This document shows, piece after piece, positions 20,861-33,725 of a stretch of 64,000 nucleotides of DNA. Position 1 is the first letter of the stretch. Every line of letters starts with the position of its first letter. Source of the DNA: Tetrapyrgos nigripes. Lineage: Eukaryota; Basidiomycota; Agaricomycetes; Agaricales; Campanellaceae. The notes under the pieces were generated by a model, which worked only from the letters and a program-made list of their open reading frames with translations, searched no databases and was not told the origin of the DNA. The DNA lies in NCBI GenBank assembly GCA_013368315.1, contig JAACJM010000036.1, positions 434,001 through 498,000 of the forward strand. Direction: 5' to 3'. Made by a program: the position numbers and the translations under genes.

Positions 20861-22703
20861 TCATCCAAACCACAAAACCTCTAGATTGTCCACTCCCGCA
20901 TGGAATTCGCCACTTCTTGCGCCCAGCACTCTTTCGTCGTCCATCATCGTCCCAGTAAAGTCATAGAGCTTTTCGGAGCATAGCATCACATAGGGCAAGT
21001 CCCCATCGACATGCTCAGAAAAGATTTGTGATAGGACTTGATCGCCCCAAGGAACATTTCTACCAGAATCCTCTCCTGGTCGGTTTTTCCAGCACCATCC
21101 AATCCTTTGTCGAGCCAATGCAGGGTCACCGTCAGACTCCGGCCCCTTGATAGAAGTGGGGATTGAAACGTCTAGAAGAGCGATGTCCAACGAAGGAGGG
21201 TCCTGCGTCTGTGCTTTTTCAAGTGCATTTCTGACTCTTTTGACTGTATTTTCGTTAAAGTCGAATACAACCACTGGAGTGCCTTCCTGCGTGCGATAGC
21301 GCAGGTCGAGGAAAACATAGCGTTGGCCGTAGGCAGTAACTATCCAGTCGGTATGCGATGATTGGTCGTACCAAGTCGGGTGGAAAAATCTGGTATTGGG
21401 GGGGCCCCAAGATAACCAAGGGAGGACGTGCATGGAGTTATGGTCGACTACCGAATCACTGGAAGGTTGGTTCTCGTGGGCTGACAACAGCTCTAGAAAG
21501 ACTTTCCGGTGGACAAAGAATACAAGCTCAATCGAACTGGGTTCCGGTTCTGACAACGTGAAGAGTTGGAAGAGGACGATGGATTGATCAGGATCGGAAT
21601 AAAATGGTCTTTGAGATGAGGAATTGTCGGAGTTACGACAGAGAAACTCGTGCACCTCAACTTCGGGATGGTAGGCGGGCAGGTTGAGAGTCAAATTTGG
21701 AGTGGTCAAAACGACCCGCTTTGTTGACGGCTCAGGGATACGCCAGAGTTGTATGGAAGGACCGGTGTAAGAGAGACCGGTGTAATTTGGGACAAGAAGG
21801 ATATCCCGTGAAATGAATATCGCGTTTCCGTGGAGGTGCGTTGGGGACTTCATCTCCTGGATTCATACAGCAACTCAGATGAAATCGGTGTAAACTATAG
21901 GTTTGAAGATACCCTACCGCAAGAACGGTGCTTCTCTTCCAATTCAAGAGAAAGACTTGATCGTCTTCAGAATCACCACTTTGGAAAGTCAAAGCTATCA
22001 AATCCCCTGCAACCGCAGCGTGAGCGCAGCTACAAGGGACGTCGAAACTCAGAGAAATCGGCCCTGCAACTGAAAGAGGATGTCTTTTGTATGTAGTACG
22101 TTGTATGCAGTGGATTTGAAGATTGAGGGCACCGGTAGGCGTATCACTATCACTATGTTCACGAGTGCTAGTCAATCATCGGTCTAAGATTTGAAAGAAA
22201 AGCACAGGGACTCACCTAGTTACCAAAACCAGAAGGTCCTGTTCTGGTGCTACCGCAAAATCTATTATTCTTCCCTGATCAAAATCTCCAACGTGAAGTT
22301 TCCTACTTGACGAGACTGGGTCGCCTGCGTCAGATGGCAGTGTGAAGGTAGATATGGTCGCTTTGGAACCATCAGAAACCATATAGACGTCACCCAGTAA
22401 TTCATATGGTACTACTGCCGAGTGGCCCACAGATATCCTCCGGGTGAATCTGGGCTGAAGCAGGAGCCAAGATTTCTCGCGTTCTCTAAGCATTTCATAG
22501 CGAGTTCGCAATGGGAGAGAAGAGTTGCAATTGTCGAGCATTCCGGAAGTCTGAAGGAGGATGTGGTACTGCAATTCAGTTGATTCGGAGATCACAGTAT
22601 GGAAAGACCTGGAGGTGAGCTGAAAACTGAAGACGTCCCGAAAAGGTACATGGGTTAGTATAAGGATAATCAGCTCTGCTGAAAGGTCACCCAAGACAGC
22701 CAT
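20861..22703 (-). CDS. F-box protein
   Basis: Three exons on the minus strand, 22703-22216, 22167-21918 and 21856-20861, phases consistent, 577 residues. The F-box is at the N-terminus (about residues 5-45: LSAELIILILTHVPFRDVFSFQLTSR), the usual form in Agaricomycetes, where F-box families are very large. Such proteins link a substrate to SKP1-cullin ubiquitin ligase; the substrate here is unknown. The remainder (about 90-577) looks like a beta-rich folded region similar in style to other fungal F-box proteins and ends VLWFG, with no repeat I can name. The gene sits between the two copies of the secreted hypothetical protein. Confidence 0.8.
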
Positions 22704-22911
22704 GTTGGTCGGAAGCAAAGAAAATACTGGGTGGCTGTGTCACGGTCTTCTCTTTTATCAGAGATAGGCCCAAGTCACGGCTAACTGTGTTCAAAATGTG
22801 GTGTCTATTATCCTTCAATAGACGTTTATTTTCCGTTAAAGTGCCCCCTCATTGTGATACATTTCGTTACCCCTAGGCAGTCTCATAGGCTCCCAGAACC
22901 GTTCTGATTCG

Positions 22912-23906
22912 TCAATAATCAACCATGACGCCCAAAACTTTTCCTGGCTCCGGGACCGAAAGTCTCCATCTCTTGTCGTCAACATATGTAATTGGGTTCA
23001 TTTCTCGCCAAACTTTTCCGATGCGCGAGTAGAACCTCAGTTTGGTGGACCCTTTTTTCCATTCTTCTTCGTTCCACTCTAGTTAAATGTGAGGGTGAGT
23101 CTCCGGTCTGATTGAAAGGAAACATCAGCTCATCACGCAACTTGTTATGTCTCCAAGCTTATGAGCGGGAACTAGCCTCTTGTCCCGAATACCTCTTTCA
23201 ATTTCCTCTTTCACCATCTGGACTGGCATCCTGAAAAACATGATCAGTTTGACACAACTCCCACTTGTCAGCCTTCCATACCTGGTAGCTTATTGGCCTA
23301 TCGATAGACTGATATCTATCTACCTCAGTCCATTCCGTCGAGCTTTTAGTCCTAGAGTTGTGTCAGTAAGAAATGAAGACCTCCCCGTGCAAAAAGTTCT
23401 CCAGAACTACCCCGTTCTTGAAGATTCCAACTTGGTCGTTGTCCTTTATCAGCCGCTTCCAGTTCATCGGGTCAATACTCGCCCATACCCACTCATCCTC
23501 TCTATTCTTTATTCGCTGCCTGAGGATAATATGCTCAGGGGTAGGGTCAACGAGATAGGTATCAAAAACGCGTGCAGCGGCAGCCACCCCATCTTGCAAA
23601 AAGTTGAAAAACACATCAGACGGGGGTCGAAGCGGACTCAAGCGACGGATGGCCACACACAAGATAGGTCTCTGGTAATGCTACAACACCATATCTGAAA
23701 TTTGTTGCTCCATCATCCATTGGCAAGGCTAGAATCAGCCTTTCACATTGTTCTGTGGATGGCTTGGCAGAACCAGGATCGACTACAGCAGGAGGAGGAG
23801 GATCTTCGCCAGGAAGGGCTACGGGTGCGTCAACATGAGTAACTATGGGTCGGACTGGGGGGCTGTAAACGACAGACATGATGATGGTCCAGGAAAGAAG
23901 CTTCAT
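22912..23906 (-). CDS. Secreted hypothetical protein (sister of 19120-20172)
   Basis: Starts at ATG 23906 with a signal-peptide-like MKLLSWTIIMSVVYSPPV, followed by a Pro-rich segment and ILALPMDDGATNFRYGVVALPETYL. A second exon covers the AAAARVFDTYLVDPTPEHII region to NDQVGIFKNG. A C-terminal part, about 22912-23157, includes EEIERGIRDKRLVPAHKLGDIT, then KWNEEEWKKGSTKLRFYS after an intron, and ends VLGVMVDY at a TGA at 22912. The junction between exons 1 and 2 does not resolve: the obvious GTGTGT donor and the CAAG acceptor are one base out of phase compared with the sister. Either splicing differs or this copy is also damaged. No known domain. Confidence 0.5.
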
Positions 23907-24170
23907 CCACTCACGGCGAAGTATATGCCTCTTGTGACTGGGAAAGTCTACGCTTATCAGAACTCTATCAACTTCCACGGGTACCTAAGTAATACTGAAG
24001 GGAGTGTACTCTACCAGACCCGGAGGAATTTGCTAAGAAAGTGTATTACTTCGCCCACCTACGCTGCTGATAGAGGAATGACGTTTGGGAGCGAGAATTA
24101 CAGTAGTGTTTGTCAGTGCTATAATGCGTACAAAAGAGCATAAAGTAGTGTAAGTTAAAGGTGTCCTCTG

Positions 24171-27100
24171 TTAGATGTCTCTGTCTTCCGTTCCCTCACC
24201 CTGACGGTCATCTCCTTCACCTGACTGACCTTCTTCATTCGTCGACTTCGCCACCAACACCGGCTTCTTAGGTTCCAGCTTGAGCCTTTGTTTCGTCTTT
24301 GCTTGATGCTTCTTCAAACGAGTCTTGCACTTTTCACAAAGACCGCCGGTTGCACCTGGTGGTAACACACGATTACAGGTGTGAATTCTGCATTTACGTT
24401 GCTGCAAGATTTGGTTAGGACTGTGCAATGCATTGAACGGAAAGCGAAATATACAAACCAGAGACATGATAGGTCCACTGTAGGTATTACTACCGGCACC
24501 AATCGTAGCGGGCATCTGGACTGGAATCTGGTGCGCAGCTCCGCCTCCGTTCAGATCAGTATTTGGCGCAATGAAAGGCGAAGAAGTCGACCCAACCGGC
24601 CATGGGCTAGCGGAGAGTTGAGCAGGCACCAAGCTGGAGCTTCCAGAAGCATTAGAAGGCACGGTTCCTTCGGCTGGCGTGGCATGACTTCCTCCGGAAG
24701 GTTGAGATGTAGATGTTCCCTGGGTGGGTGTCGCTGTCTCGGGAGCAGCAGCAGATGGTGATACAGAGGGCTGCATAGCAGGAGATCCCACAACAGGAGG
24801 ACCTTGACCACTCTGCGTTGAAGACGGAACACTAGCTCCCACAGATCCATCTGCTGACGTCTGCTGTTCACCTGAAGCTGCCTTCTCATCCTGTTCCACT
24901 TCTTTGCCTTGCTCCTTTTCCTTCCCTTTCCCTTTTGCTGTAGGTTTTGCACTGTTGGTCGGGGTTGTAGCTGTTGGGCGAGGAACAGCGCTAGGCGGGT
25001 AAGGATATGGATATCCTGGATAGGCACCCGGGTAAGGGTAACCGTAAGGATATGGCACGGGAGGGTGGGTCTGCGGTGTTGCTCCTGAGGTAGCAATTCC
25101 AGGAGGCGGTACGGAATAGGGGTTAGACTGTCCATTCGCAGACGGTGCACCATATGACGGGTATCCCGGGTACATGCCCGGATAACCATAAGGCGGATAA
25201 GGATAATAGGGAGCAGCAGGGGAAGCTGACGGTCCTGTCGCTGAAGAGCTTGACGATGACGATCCCTCGCCGGATCCTTGGGGTCGGGGAGGATATGGAT
25301 ATGGCATATACCCATAATAGTTTGCACCGTATGGCGAAGGATAACCTGGCGGTGGATAGCTGTAAGGGTATGGGGTTCTGGGAGGTACAGTGGATCCAGA
25401 AGTAGAGGGAGTAGCTGGTGCAGTGTCTTTAGGCTTTGTGCGACTGGGTCTTTTCCTCTTGGCCTTGGGTTGCTCTGTCGACGGTTCAGCTATTGCTCCT
25501 TCAGAGCTGGTTGGAGGTCCATCTTCTGGAACAGGAGCAGCCAATGGAGAGTCATTGGCAGAATTAGCTTCAGCTGATTTTTGGCTCTGGTCCCGTTTCC
25601 GTTTTCTGAGCACTGCAGGTTCCGTCTGACCATTATTCTGAACAGCAGCTGCTGCTGCTGCAAGACCTCCTTTGGGGATGATAGGTCGTGGTCTGTAATA
25701 GGATGGTCCGAGTGTAGAAGTAGATGCCGTAGGCGAAAAAGCAGGTGTGGGTTGTTCTTGTGTATCAGATGAATGTGCCGGGGAGGAGAGAACGGTATTG
25801 GAAGATTGAGCAGCCGATTCCCGGATAGAAGCTGTCGTGCTATGAGCCTGCCCAACCTGAGTAGACTGTCGAGAATCGTTCGAAGAAATACCGGCCGATG
25901 ATGCTCCAGGTGTCGCGCTGATACTTCCACTGGCAATAGCACTGGCCAAAGCATTGGCAAGTGTCGAAATTGTCGTCGGCCTGACTGTGGTGTCAGAAGA
26001 CGGGGGTACACCCTGCTGGTGTGCGGCAGTTGAAGACGTCTGTTTGGGTGAATGTTGACTTTCGCTGGCTGTCGCACCAGAATGTTGTCCACCAGTTGCA
26101 GCTACTGCCTCATTCCCATTCACCTGCATCATGTCACCTTCGACAACGTTTAGACCTTCTACTATCTCAGCTACAGTGCTGTCTTCAGTGACAGGACGAC
26201 CGGCGGGATGCAACACCCCAAATAACACCTGTCCTTCTGCAGTACCAGCACCAGCACCAGCACCGAGACCAGAACCTGGCAAAATATTTTTTTGCAGGAA
26301 GTAGGGTTTAAACGTCAGGGAAGTGTTCGAGTTCGAAGGAGTGAGTTGAGACGAAGACGCTACATTCTGGACTTGGTCGTGCGAATCGGTAACATCATCA
26401 TCATCATCAATGTTAGAGAGATTGGAATCATCGCCTTCTCCCGTAACTGATGTTTGAGCCACCAAATTTTGAGTTTCGGAAGGATTAGCATTCCATGGTA
26501 CCATATCCCCTGAAGGCACAACTGCCAACCGTTCCCATGCCTTCTCCGCATCTCGTAACTGCTGCTCGGCTTGATTCTGCGCTTTCATTCGCAGATCCTT
26601 CCTGATTTCACGACACGGTTCGCACATCCTCCAACGTAAATCCGGATTGATAAGGTTCATGCAATCAGCGTTTGTACAGGTGAATGATCGACGTTTTTCG
26701 TTCTGTGGATGATCTCAGTTGGTCTGCAATCTTAGACGAAATACAGCCGGATGCTCACCACGTAGTGATTGCTTCCTGAAGCAGAAGGAACGACTCTGGG
26801 TCGTTTCCAGGGTTCAGCGCCCTCAGGAGGAGGAGTGCCCTTCTCATCCTTCTCCTGTACAGTCTCATTCTCATCTTCTCCATCCTGAATTAGAGCTTCT
26901 TCGCTGTCTTCTTTCTTCCTCTTCCTCTTCTCCTTGGTGTGACTCTCCACCATCCTCGCCAACATCAGCTTTCCAGCTCTTTCCCGAGCCACTTTCTCCC
27001 ACTCTTGATCAATCAACTCGATCCCACCAACCAGACTTTCATCAATCTGAATTCCATTTTTCTCCACTTCTTCAGGACCTTTTGCTTTGGCCACTCGGTC

Positions 27101-28810
27101 TCTAGCCCACTTCAATCGAGAATATTTTCGATTCTGCAGCCGATGCTGTTCACAACGCTTGTAAAGGTAGTTGGCGGGAAGAATGGTGTGACAGTGCGAT
27201 ACTGTACACATGCGTTGTGTTAGAACTGGGAGACCATTTTGGAAGGGTGGTGAAGACTGAGGGAGTGAAGGAACAGGAGCGACTGCATCGCTGCCCTGTG
27301 CCGATCCGGAAGACGCTGAAGGTCCGGGGTCGACAGGGATGGGGACAACGAGCTGGTTCTCTTCATCATCATCATCTCCTTCGCCATCTTCGTCGGTGGG
27401 TTCGTCGGCAAATGCTTGATGGGACTGCGGTGGGGGTAGAGCAGGCGTGTATGAAGCAAGATGAGACGATGCTGAAGCTGAGGCGCCGTCAGGAGAGCCA
27501 CTACCTGCGTCTGGATTAGCTGGGGTGGCAGACGGAAACAGTGTTTCTGAAGCCGGCACCATTGTCCTTTTATCAAAAAATATCGGCTTCATGCCCGTAG
27601 AAGGAACAGCAAAAGGAGAAGTAGGACTAGAAGCAGTGGATGCTGCCAAAACTGCCAGAAGTGAGGGCGGGAGCTTCACTTTTTCGTCAATGATAGAAAG
27701 CTCCCAAGCACGGAGTTCCTCTTCGGATTCACTGAGAGGCTGTAGATGATTGAAAAGGTCAGCTGCTAATTCGTAGGAAGAGAACGAACAGAATACGCAC
27801 AGGTAATCCTTGCTCTTTGCGTCTAGCATCCTCGGCAGCACGCAAATCAGCAAGTTCTTTGTCAAAAGCCGCTCGTTCAGCTTTAAACTTGGCACGTTTG
27901 GTAATTCCATACTGTCGGTGCTTGACACGACAGGGCTCGCACATCTTGAAGGGATAGTCACCTTGAGAACACGATTTGAGTATCGAATATATGAATGATC
28001 AAATAGAGCCATACCAGAGAGGACAACTCGACAACCTCGGATCGTACAATACCGGCGAGGACCACTCGATGGAGAGGCACCGGCAGTGCTAGTATCAACA
28101 GGTGTACAAGGATCTGCTGTACTCGCTGAAGATGAAGCTGCCATGGGTTCTACGGGCGGCTGCTCCACTGTTTGGCTTCCGGCCCCAGCACTCCCATTGA
28201 CCGGTGTGACAATATGAGCTGGGACTGCATGTGTGTAGGATGATACAGAAGGTGGTCCAAGCGCTCCAGCTAGCTCGGAAGAACGGATGGTAGATTGTGC
28301 CTTGAATAGCTGAGGATCTATGTTGGTCAGGTCCCATGAGACTAGGGGTTGCGTTTGGAATGACCCTTGTTGCTGGAATGGATACGGATCCGATGAAGAA
28401 GTGCTAGCAATGGGTTCGGTTCCTGGACTGTTGGTTGCGTCTGAAGGAGTGGTTGGACTAACCACTGCTTTCGACGTTGTCGCTTTGGGACGCGTCTTCT
28501 TCGCCATTTTGTCTACGTCACCATTGACATTCTCCGCTGACCCCAAACTCCAAGCCATCTGTCCAGGCTGCTCTGCCGTCTCCAAAATCAAGCCATTCAT
28601 TGCAGCCTTCTCCATCTTTCTCTTTGCTCGTTTGGTTGTCGCGTATATCCTATGCTTTCCGCGACACAAATCGCACATTTTAGTCCGTAACGTAGCGGGG
28701 AATTCGACGGTGCATCCTCGAACAGTACATCTCTTTGTTTCGACGGGAGTTGGGGTGGTGATTGTTATGGAAGTAGAGGGTTGTGCTGTAGAAGTCTGTG
28801 GATCTGCCAT
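24171..28810 (-). CDS. Large protein with five C-x4-C-x12-C-x2-[C/H] repeats
   Basis: Five exons on the minus strand: 28810-28015, 27961-27801, 27739-26759, 26702-24459 and 24401-24171, all in phase, 1470 residues. Five cysteine modules start at about residues 28, 255, 497, 655 and 1398. Each has exactly C-x4-C-x12-C-x2-C (third module C-x2-H), for example CTVRGC...MCDLC, CTIRGC...MCEPC, CTVSHC...RCEQH, CTNADC...MCEPC and CRIHTC...LCEKC, each followed by a basic helix-like stretch such as GKHRIYATTKRAKRK. The invariant spacing suggests a small zinc-binding fold (inference). Between modules the chain is disordered, Ser/Thr/Pro/Gln-rich, with a Tyr-Pro-Gly-rich region of repeated PYPYP-like units at about 900-1060. 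Introns fall inside module 2 and directly before modules 4 and 5. A nuclear or nucleic-acid role is plausible but unproven. No family recognised. Confidence 0.8.
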
Positions 28811-29134
28811 TGCCACCAGACTTCTCTCATAGGAGACTGACCGAGTCTGGGATGATTGCAATACGCCGGAGTTTGAAACTTTCAAGTGTTCTTACGCTTT
28901 TTCCAGTCTACAGAGACTGGAAGGACCAGTATACTACTTGGCTATTTACAGACCGGTACCACCTGAACCTTGTTGTCTTTCTCCCTTCAAACTCCAGCGC
29001 TAGCGTTTGTTGCAAGGCGACGGCCGGAAGAAATCGGGTGTACTTACACCCAGTTTCTAGACTCCAATGCAGGCGGCACGTCAACATCATATCAGTACTA
29101 GTATATCTTTCCAGTGTCGCTGCCTGGTCTCCTA
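28811..29134. other. Intergenic spacer
   Basis: Lies between two genes on the same strand: the 5' end of the cysteine-repeat gene and the 3' end of a DUF6535-type gene. Nothing else seen. Confidence 0.35.
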
Positions 29135-32100
29135 TCAACTATGCCGACGTCTCCACTGGGTTCTGGTGCTAGGCAAACTAAATCTCTTCTTCTTATCCAT
29201 CACCCTCTTCTGACTCTGCTCTCGTCGTCCCCCCAATACTGTTCTGCATCTTTCAGCTAATGCGTTATGACCTTGTCGTCCAGAAATAACACCATTCTGC
29301 AGCCGCCGTGATCCAATCGACTCGTCCAACCTCCGAGTCGCCTTTAGCAGATACGTCGCACACCTGGGACTGGTAATCCAACACCACTCGGTTCCAGACG
29401 GACAGTACCTCCACAGCGCAGCACAAATTCGAAAATAAATCCTAACCAGATGGTGCTCAGGCCCAGCATTGGCAGTGATGATGGCATCGCACAAACGAGA
29501 CACGCTTTCCGCGAAATGAAGTTGAGTGATTACGTCCACTTTCAATTCGCTTTTTTCCAGAAAAGGCTTGGCGAATTTATCCCAATTACACGGGAGTTTA
29601 TGGTTGTCAGGTTCTTGGGTAATGAGGTCTGTCCATTGAGCTAATAGAGCGATCCAGAGGGAGCCTGGGTATGAATTCTCTCGCCAGAGTGACTGGACGA
29701 AGATTCGATGAGGAAGGTATTCCTGCATAAGCGTATTCTTGAGCCGTTCAGTTTCGAAGTGAACGGGTAAGAGAGGATGACGGTCCAGAAGCACAGGAAT
29801 CCTACTCAAGACGATCCCGTCGATGACTGCTTTGAGCAGAGCATAATTCAGCTCTTGCCGCAAACCCGAAGATACATGGGGAGAACGAATGACGTTCCAG
29901 AGCCGCAGAGATAAAGCGGGATAGCGTTGCTCTGCTACTTGAGAAGGAAGCGACAGGATCAACAGCGCCGTTTTGAGAGGCAACCGACCTTCGTCCATTA
30001 AACGTAGTTCTTCCAGGACACACTCTCCTACGTGAAGTAAGTCCCGCTCTGAGAAGGTATCCCAAAGAGAAAGATCTTCGCCATCCGCCCTGTTGCAAAA
30101 GTATGATAACACAAATCGCCGGCCAGCAACACTTTCTCGAGAATTGGAGAGAGCCGTTTTGATGGAGAGGAAAAGCTTCATACACTGGACCATGTACTCA
30201 TCCGTGGTCTGGCTGAACCCGGTCGAGCCCTCATCTAGCAATTGTTTCAGTCTGATGAGTGGTGCAGCGTAATCGTGGGCGATGCTGGGGGAACAACAGC
30301 TAGAACGTCGAAATGAGGATATATCAGTCCACACATCAGATTGAACCAATGAGGAAGTCGACCGGTATTGGAGAGCATGTTACCAGCTTCGATAAGGTAA
30401 CGGCAAAAGACGTGTAAACGCATATCCTGCCAGACCGTGTCGGTAGAAAGGGTACCAATGATATCTAGGGCTTGCTCCAGTTCCATGTAAGGATCCCTCG
30501 CCCTCGGCCCTTCGTCAAGCTTGTCGAGTAGTGTGCGCAGATGTGTGGATACTTGGCACGGAAAACCATAAACTACGACTGGGTAGCTAAGAATGCTCTC
30601 CCATTTTTCGGTGATGAATGAAAACCGTCTGCGCAATTCACTAGCTGGAACCGGGCTTGAGACCGCAAGTAACTCCTTCACAGCGTCGACAGCATTGCGA
30701 ACGCTGTAGAACATGCAAAGACGCATAATAGCGAGGACAGAGGGAATACTATCATTCGCAGGGTCATAATTACGCGTAAAATGAAGGAATATATCCCGGA
30801 TGAAAAGGTGGTCTGTCTGAATGTAGTCGTTCTTGATGCTGAGCCTCTCCAAAAGATGACTGTTTGGAGACTTTCTGATGAGCATGTGCATCAACGGCCA
30901 GAGTGCTTGAAGACATGCCGACGAACTTCGGTCAGCGAGAGACGAGTCTGTCCATCCGCTAGACCGTTGAGTGAACTGTGCTATGCGGGCCAGAACGTTA
31001 ACTTGGGGATCAGACGTCTCGAGAAGTGGCATTATGAGATGGAGATTTGCTTTTCGGATAGGATCCTTGGGATTAGTGGCATCGAATATAGCATCTGGGA
31101 TGGCTTCCAATAACGGCAGAAGCTCGTTGTCATCAGTGAGTGACTTCATGGTATAAGTCACTGCCTGTTGGTCACGATGTGCAGTATCATCCAATGACTT
31201 GTCATGCATCGCTTCAGTCAACGTCTCGTCTCGACGAAGAAGGGTATGTTTTTGCATCAAAAGATCGCTGAAAGCGTTTCCATAATGCCATAGAGTACCG
31301 GAGAGGGGTGTACGATATGGGGCATTGAGATGAAGGAGGGGAATGCATGTGAGAGCGAGGTAGACGGCCAGGATGATAACCAGCACACATGACATTATAT
31401 ACGTCAGCAAACCGTTCACTGGGACGAGGAAGCCGACAAGACCACCGAAGAAGAAGAAAAGCGATATGTGAAGGAGGATAGGTATCATGTCCACGAAGGA
31501 GTGCATTCCAAATTCGCGTAGCCCAGAGTACATGTATGCTATGACTCTAGCCTGACGCACAGGAGATGGTTTGAGAGTTGTTTTGTGGATGAAATCCCGC
31601 GTCCATTGCTGAACAAATGTAGCCAACAGTGAGCATGTCAGCGCCAATGCCAAAGAGAGGAACCATAGCACATTGCAGATGATGGCAGACAGCGGAGGTT
31701 CAAAGGCAGGCAGCTCGGATTGAAACGGAATGTCTGTCGCCCCGTTCGCGGCCAGTTGTCGTGAAATTTGTACCAGGAAGAAGACCGTGTTTTGGGTGGG
31801 ATCGTCTTGAAGGGTTTTGTAGCTTTCAATGAGGAAAGCTGTCAAACTTGCGGAATAGAGGGCAGACTAGAAATGAGTTTAGCATTGCGATTGCAGCTTT
31901 TGGAAGACGAACGCACAAAGAGTAGCATCCCATCCATGTCTTTCTTCCAACCTATCAGCAACTCCTCATCGTACCGTCTGGCTTCGTCGATGTAGATGCT
32001 CCATAGCTTACTACACGCTTCGTCATCAACAGTAGGCTTGTACGGTTCTGGAATGGTATCAAGGTCGGTACATCCGTATACATGCTCGGACACGTACCCT

Positions 32101-32340
32101 TTGGCCTAGTCTTGTCAACGGTAATCCTAGGTGCAAATTTTGCAGCCTCTATATCCTGTGCATCCTGTACATCTCGATCCGTCTGGAAGGTGATGATTTG
32201 GATAACTTTAATAGAGTAAGATACTGTTGAATTGGAGACTCGCACATATCCTAGCACATACCTCTCCGAAACAGCGAACTGAACATGGTTCGCAAGAACA
32301 AATGGCAGACCCCGAGTGCTGCGCTTATGGCGGAATCCAT
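29135..32340 (-). pseudogene. DUF6535-type membrane protein gene with one frameshift
   Basis: Best preserved of the family copies here. It starts at ATG 32340 (MDSAISAALGVCHLFL). A short second exon follows, then PYKPTVDDEACSKLWSIYI (from about 32050), and after an intron ending at 31855 the long exon SALYSASLTAFLIESYKTL. Four membrane helices are clear: ICNVLWFLSLALALTCSLL, MIPILLHISLFFFFGGLVG, YIMSCVLVIILAVYLAL and a shorter partner. Function of the family is unknown. The frame breaks at a GGGGG run at 30287-30291 (+ strand): upstream reads LAVVPP, downstream continues as SIAHDYAAPLIRLKQLL in another frame. Adding one base would restore both, so this is a 1-nt loss in the genome or a sequencing error. 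The C-terminal part ends at TGA 29135. Confidence 0.75.
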
Positions 32341-32599
32341 CTCAATATTAACTTAATGGCATTGACTGAATGTTCATGGTGATTTCGAAGCAAGCAGGCT
32401 GCCATTCTGTGTGGCTCCGAAGTTGGGAAGAGATGAAACCTCGACGGTTGTGAAGACGTTTGAAATTGAAAATGTGACGCGACATCCCTGGGTTCTTTCT
32501 ACTCTCAATTCCTAGAGTCTCAGGCTTCAAGACCTCGGCTATCACCCAGTGCACGAAGAGCGTTCAACGCTAGGACACCACTTAAAGTTGTACATTAAT
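32341..32599. other. Spacer between DUF6535-type copies
   Basis: No coding signal that I can support; short frames only. Confidence 0.3.
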
Positions 32600-33450
32600 T
32601 CAGCCATAGCTTCCACAGATACTTACTGATATCTTTCCAGGACCGTGCAGATCAACGATTGACGACGAAAGGCATTGGTGTTACGGATGAAGTCAGCCTG
32701 CCTCTCAAAGGGATCCTGTTCAACCTATCATACAGCGTAATTGGGGAGGGGGAAATCTGGAACTCCGACCTTCCTCAGAGGCTGTGGCTGTGGCAGGTTA
32801 TGCCACCTACAGACGAATTGCCTCAAAACAAAGACTATCTTATGCTCAAAACGCATCTGGATGGGATCTTCTTGAGAAGGTCCCCTACTCTTTCTGCCCA
32901 GGCTATGGTCCTGACGAAGAAGGCAGAGTTGTGCCCATAGTGCAAGAATACCTGCCTCATCGAATTTTCCTTCAGGGCTTCGTCAACTTTTTGAAAGACG
33001 AGTCATTCCTTGTTTCCCTCTGGATATCCCTCTGACGCAATGAAATTACCCAGGGACACTTTGGACGGAGCATGGCAAGGCTATGTGATGCCATTATTAC
33101 TGCAATCCCTGGGCGCGATGGATACCATCTCTATCACATCTATCTCGCTATCTGCCATAGCACTGGGATGTGTCGTCAATTAAGAACGCAGTGGTCTTGG
33201 ACAACTGATCACAGATGTGCCTCAAGGTTGGACTGCTTCATTGAATAATTAGCACTGGATGATATCCTTAGGTTTGGACAAGACGACCATAAAACACTGA
33301 TGAAACGATGTCGGACCATGCTGGCGGAACAATGTAAAAGGAATAGAAGCAGATGGATCAATTTGAAGAGAAGAGGAGGTTCAGCTTGGTTCTTCGCAGC
33401 AAATGGTCGCAGAGCAGAAGGGGAAGGGCACCTGGGTCTCAGTGTGCACT
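32600..33450 (+). pseudogene. C-terminal fragment of a DUF6535-type gene
   Basis: Opposite in orientation to its neighbours. Pieces match the C-terminal half of the family in order: RLWLWQVMPP, KDYLMLKTHLDGIFLRR, VQEYLPHRIFL, SLWISL, MARLCDAIITA, WSWTTDHRCASRL, HKTLMKRCRTMLAEQ. The pieces lie in different frames with stops between them, and no N-terminal membrane part is present. It is a dead fragment. Confidence 0.7.
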
Positions 33451-33725
33451 ACCACAGTGTGGGGGTTCTTTAGGTGAAGGAAGCCTGTATACAGGTGTTG
33501 CACTTGCAGAGGTAGCGAACGTCTTTCCAACCGGTGATCAGAGTCTTGCTAGTGTTTGTGCGTAGAAAGCATCGTGGCCCTGTACCTTATGGCCTCGACT
33601 CGGACTTCATTATTCGTAGAACAAGCAATATTTTATTGTTTTGCATGTCGAGTCGACGAGAAAAATACGTATATCAAGCTTTCAAATATCACGCACAGAC
33701 AAAAAAATGGCCTATGTAGACTCTT

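Noticed and set aside
24551..25327. 258-codon second minus-strand frame inside the cysteine-repeat gene
   Set aside because: Out-of-frame shadow in Pro/Gln-rich low-complexity DNA.
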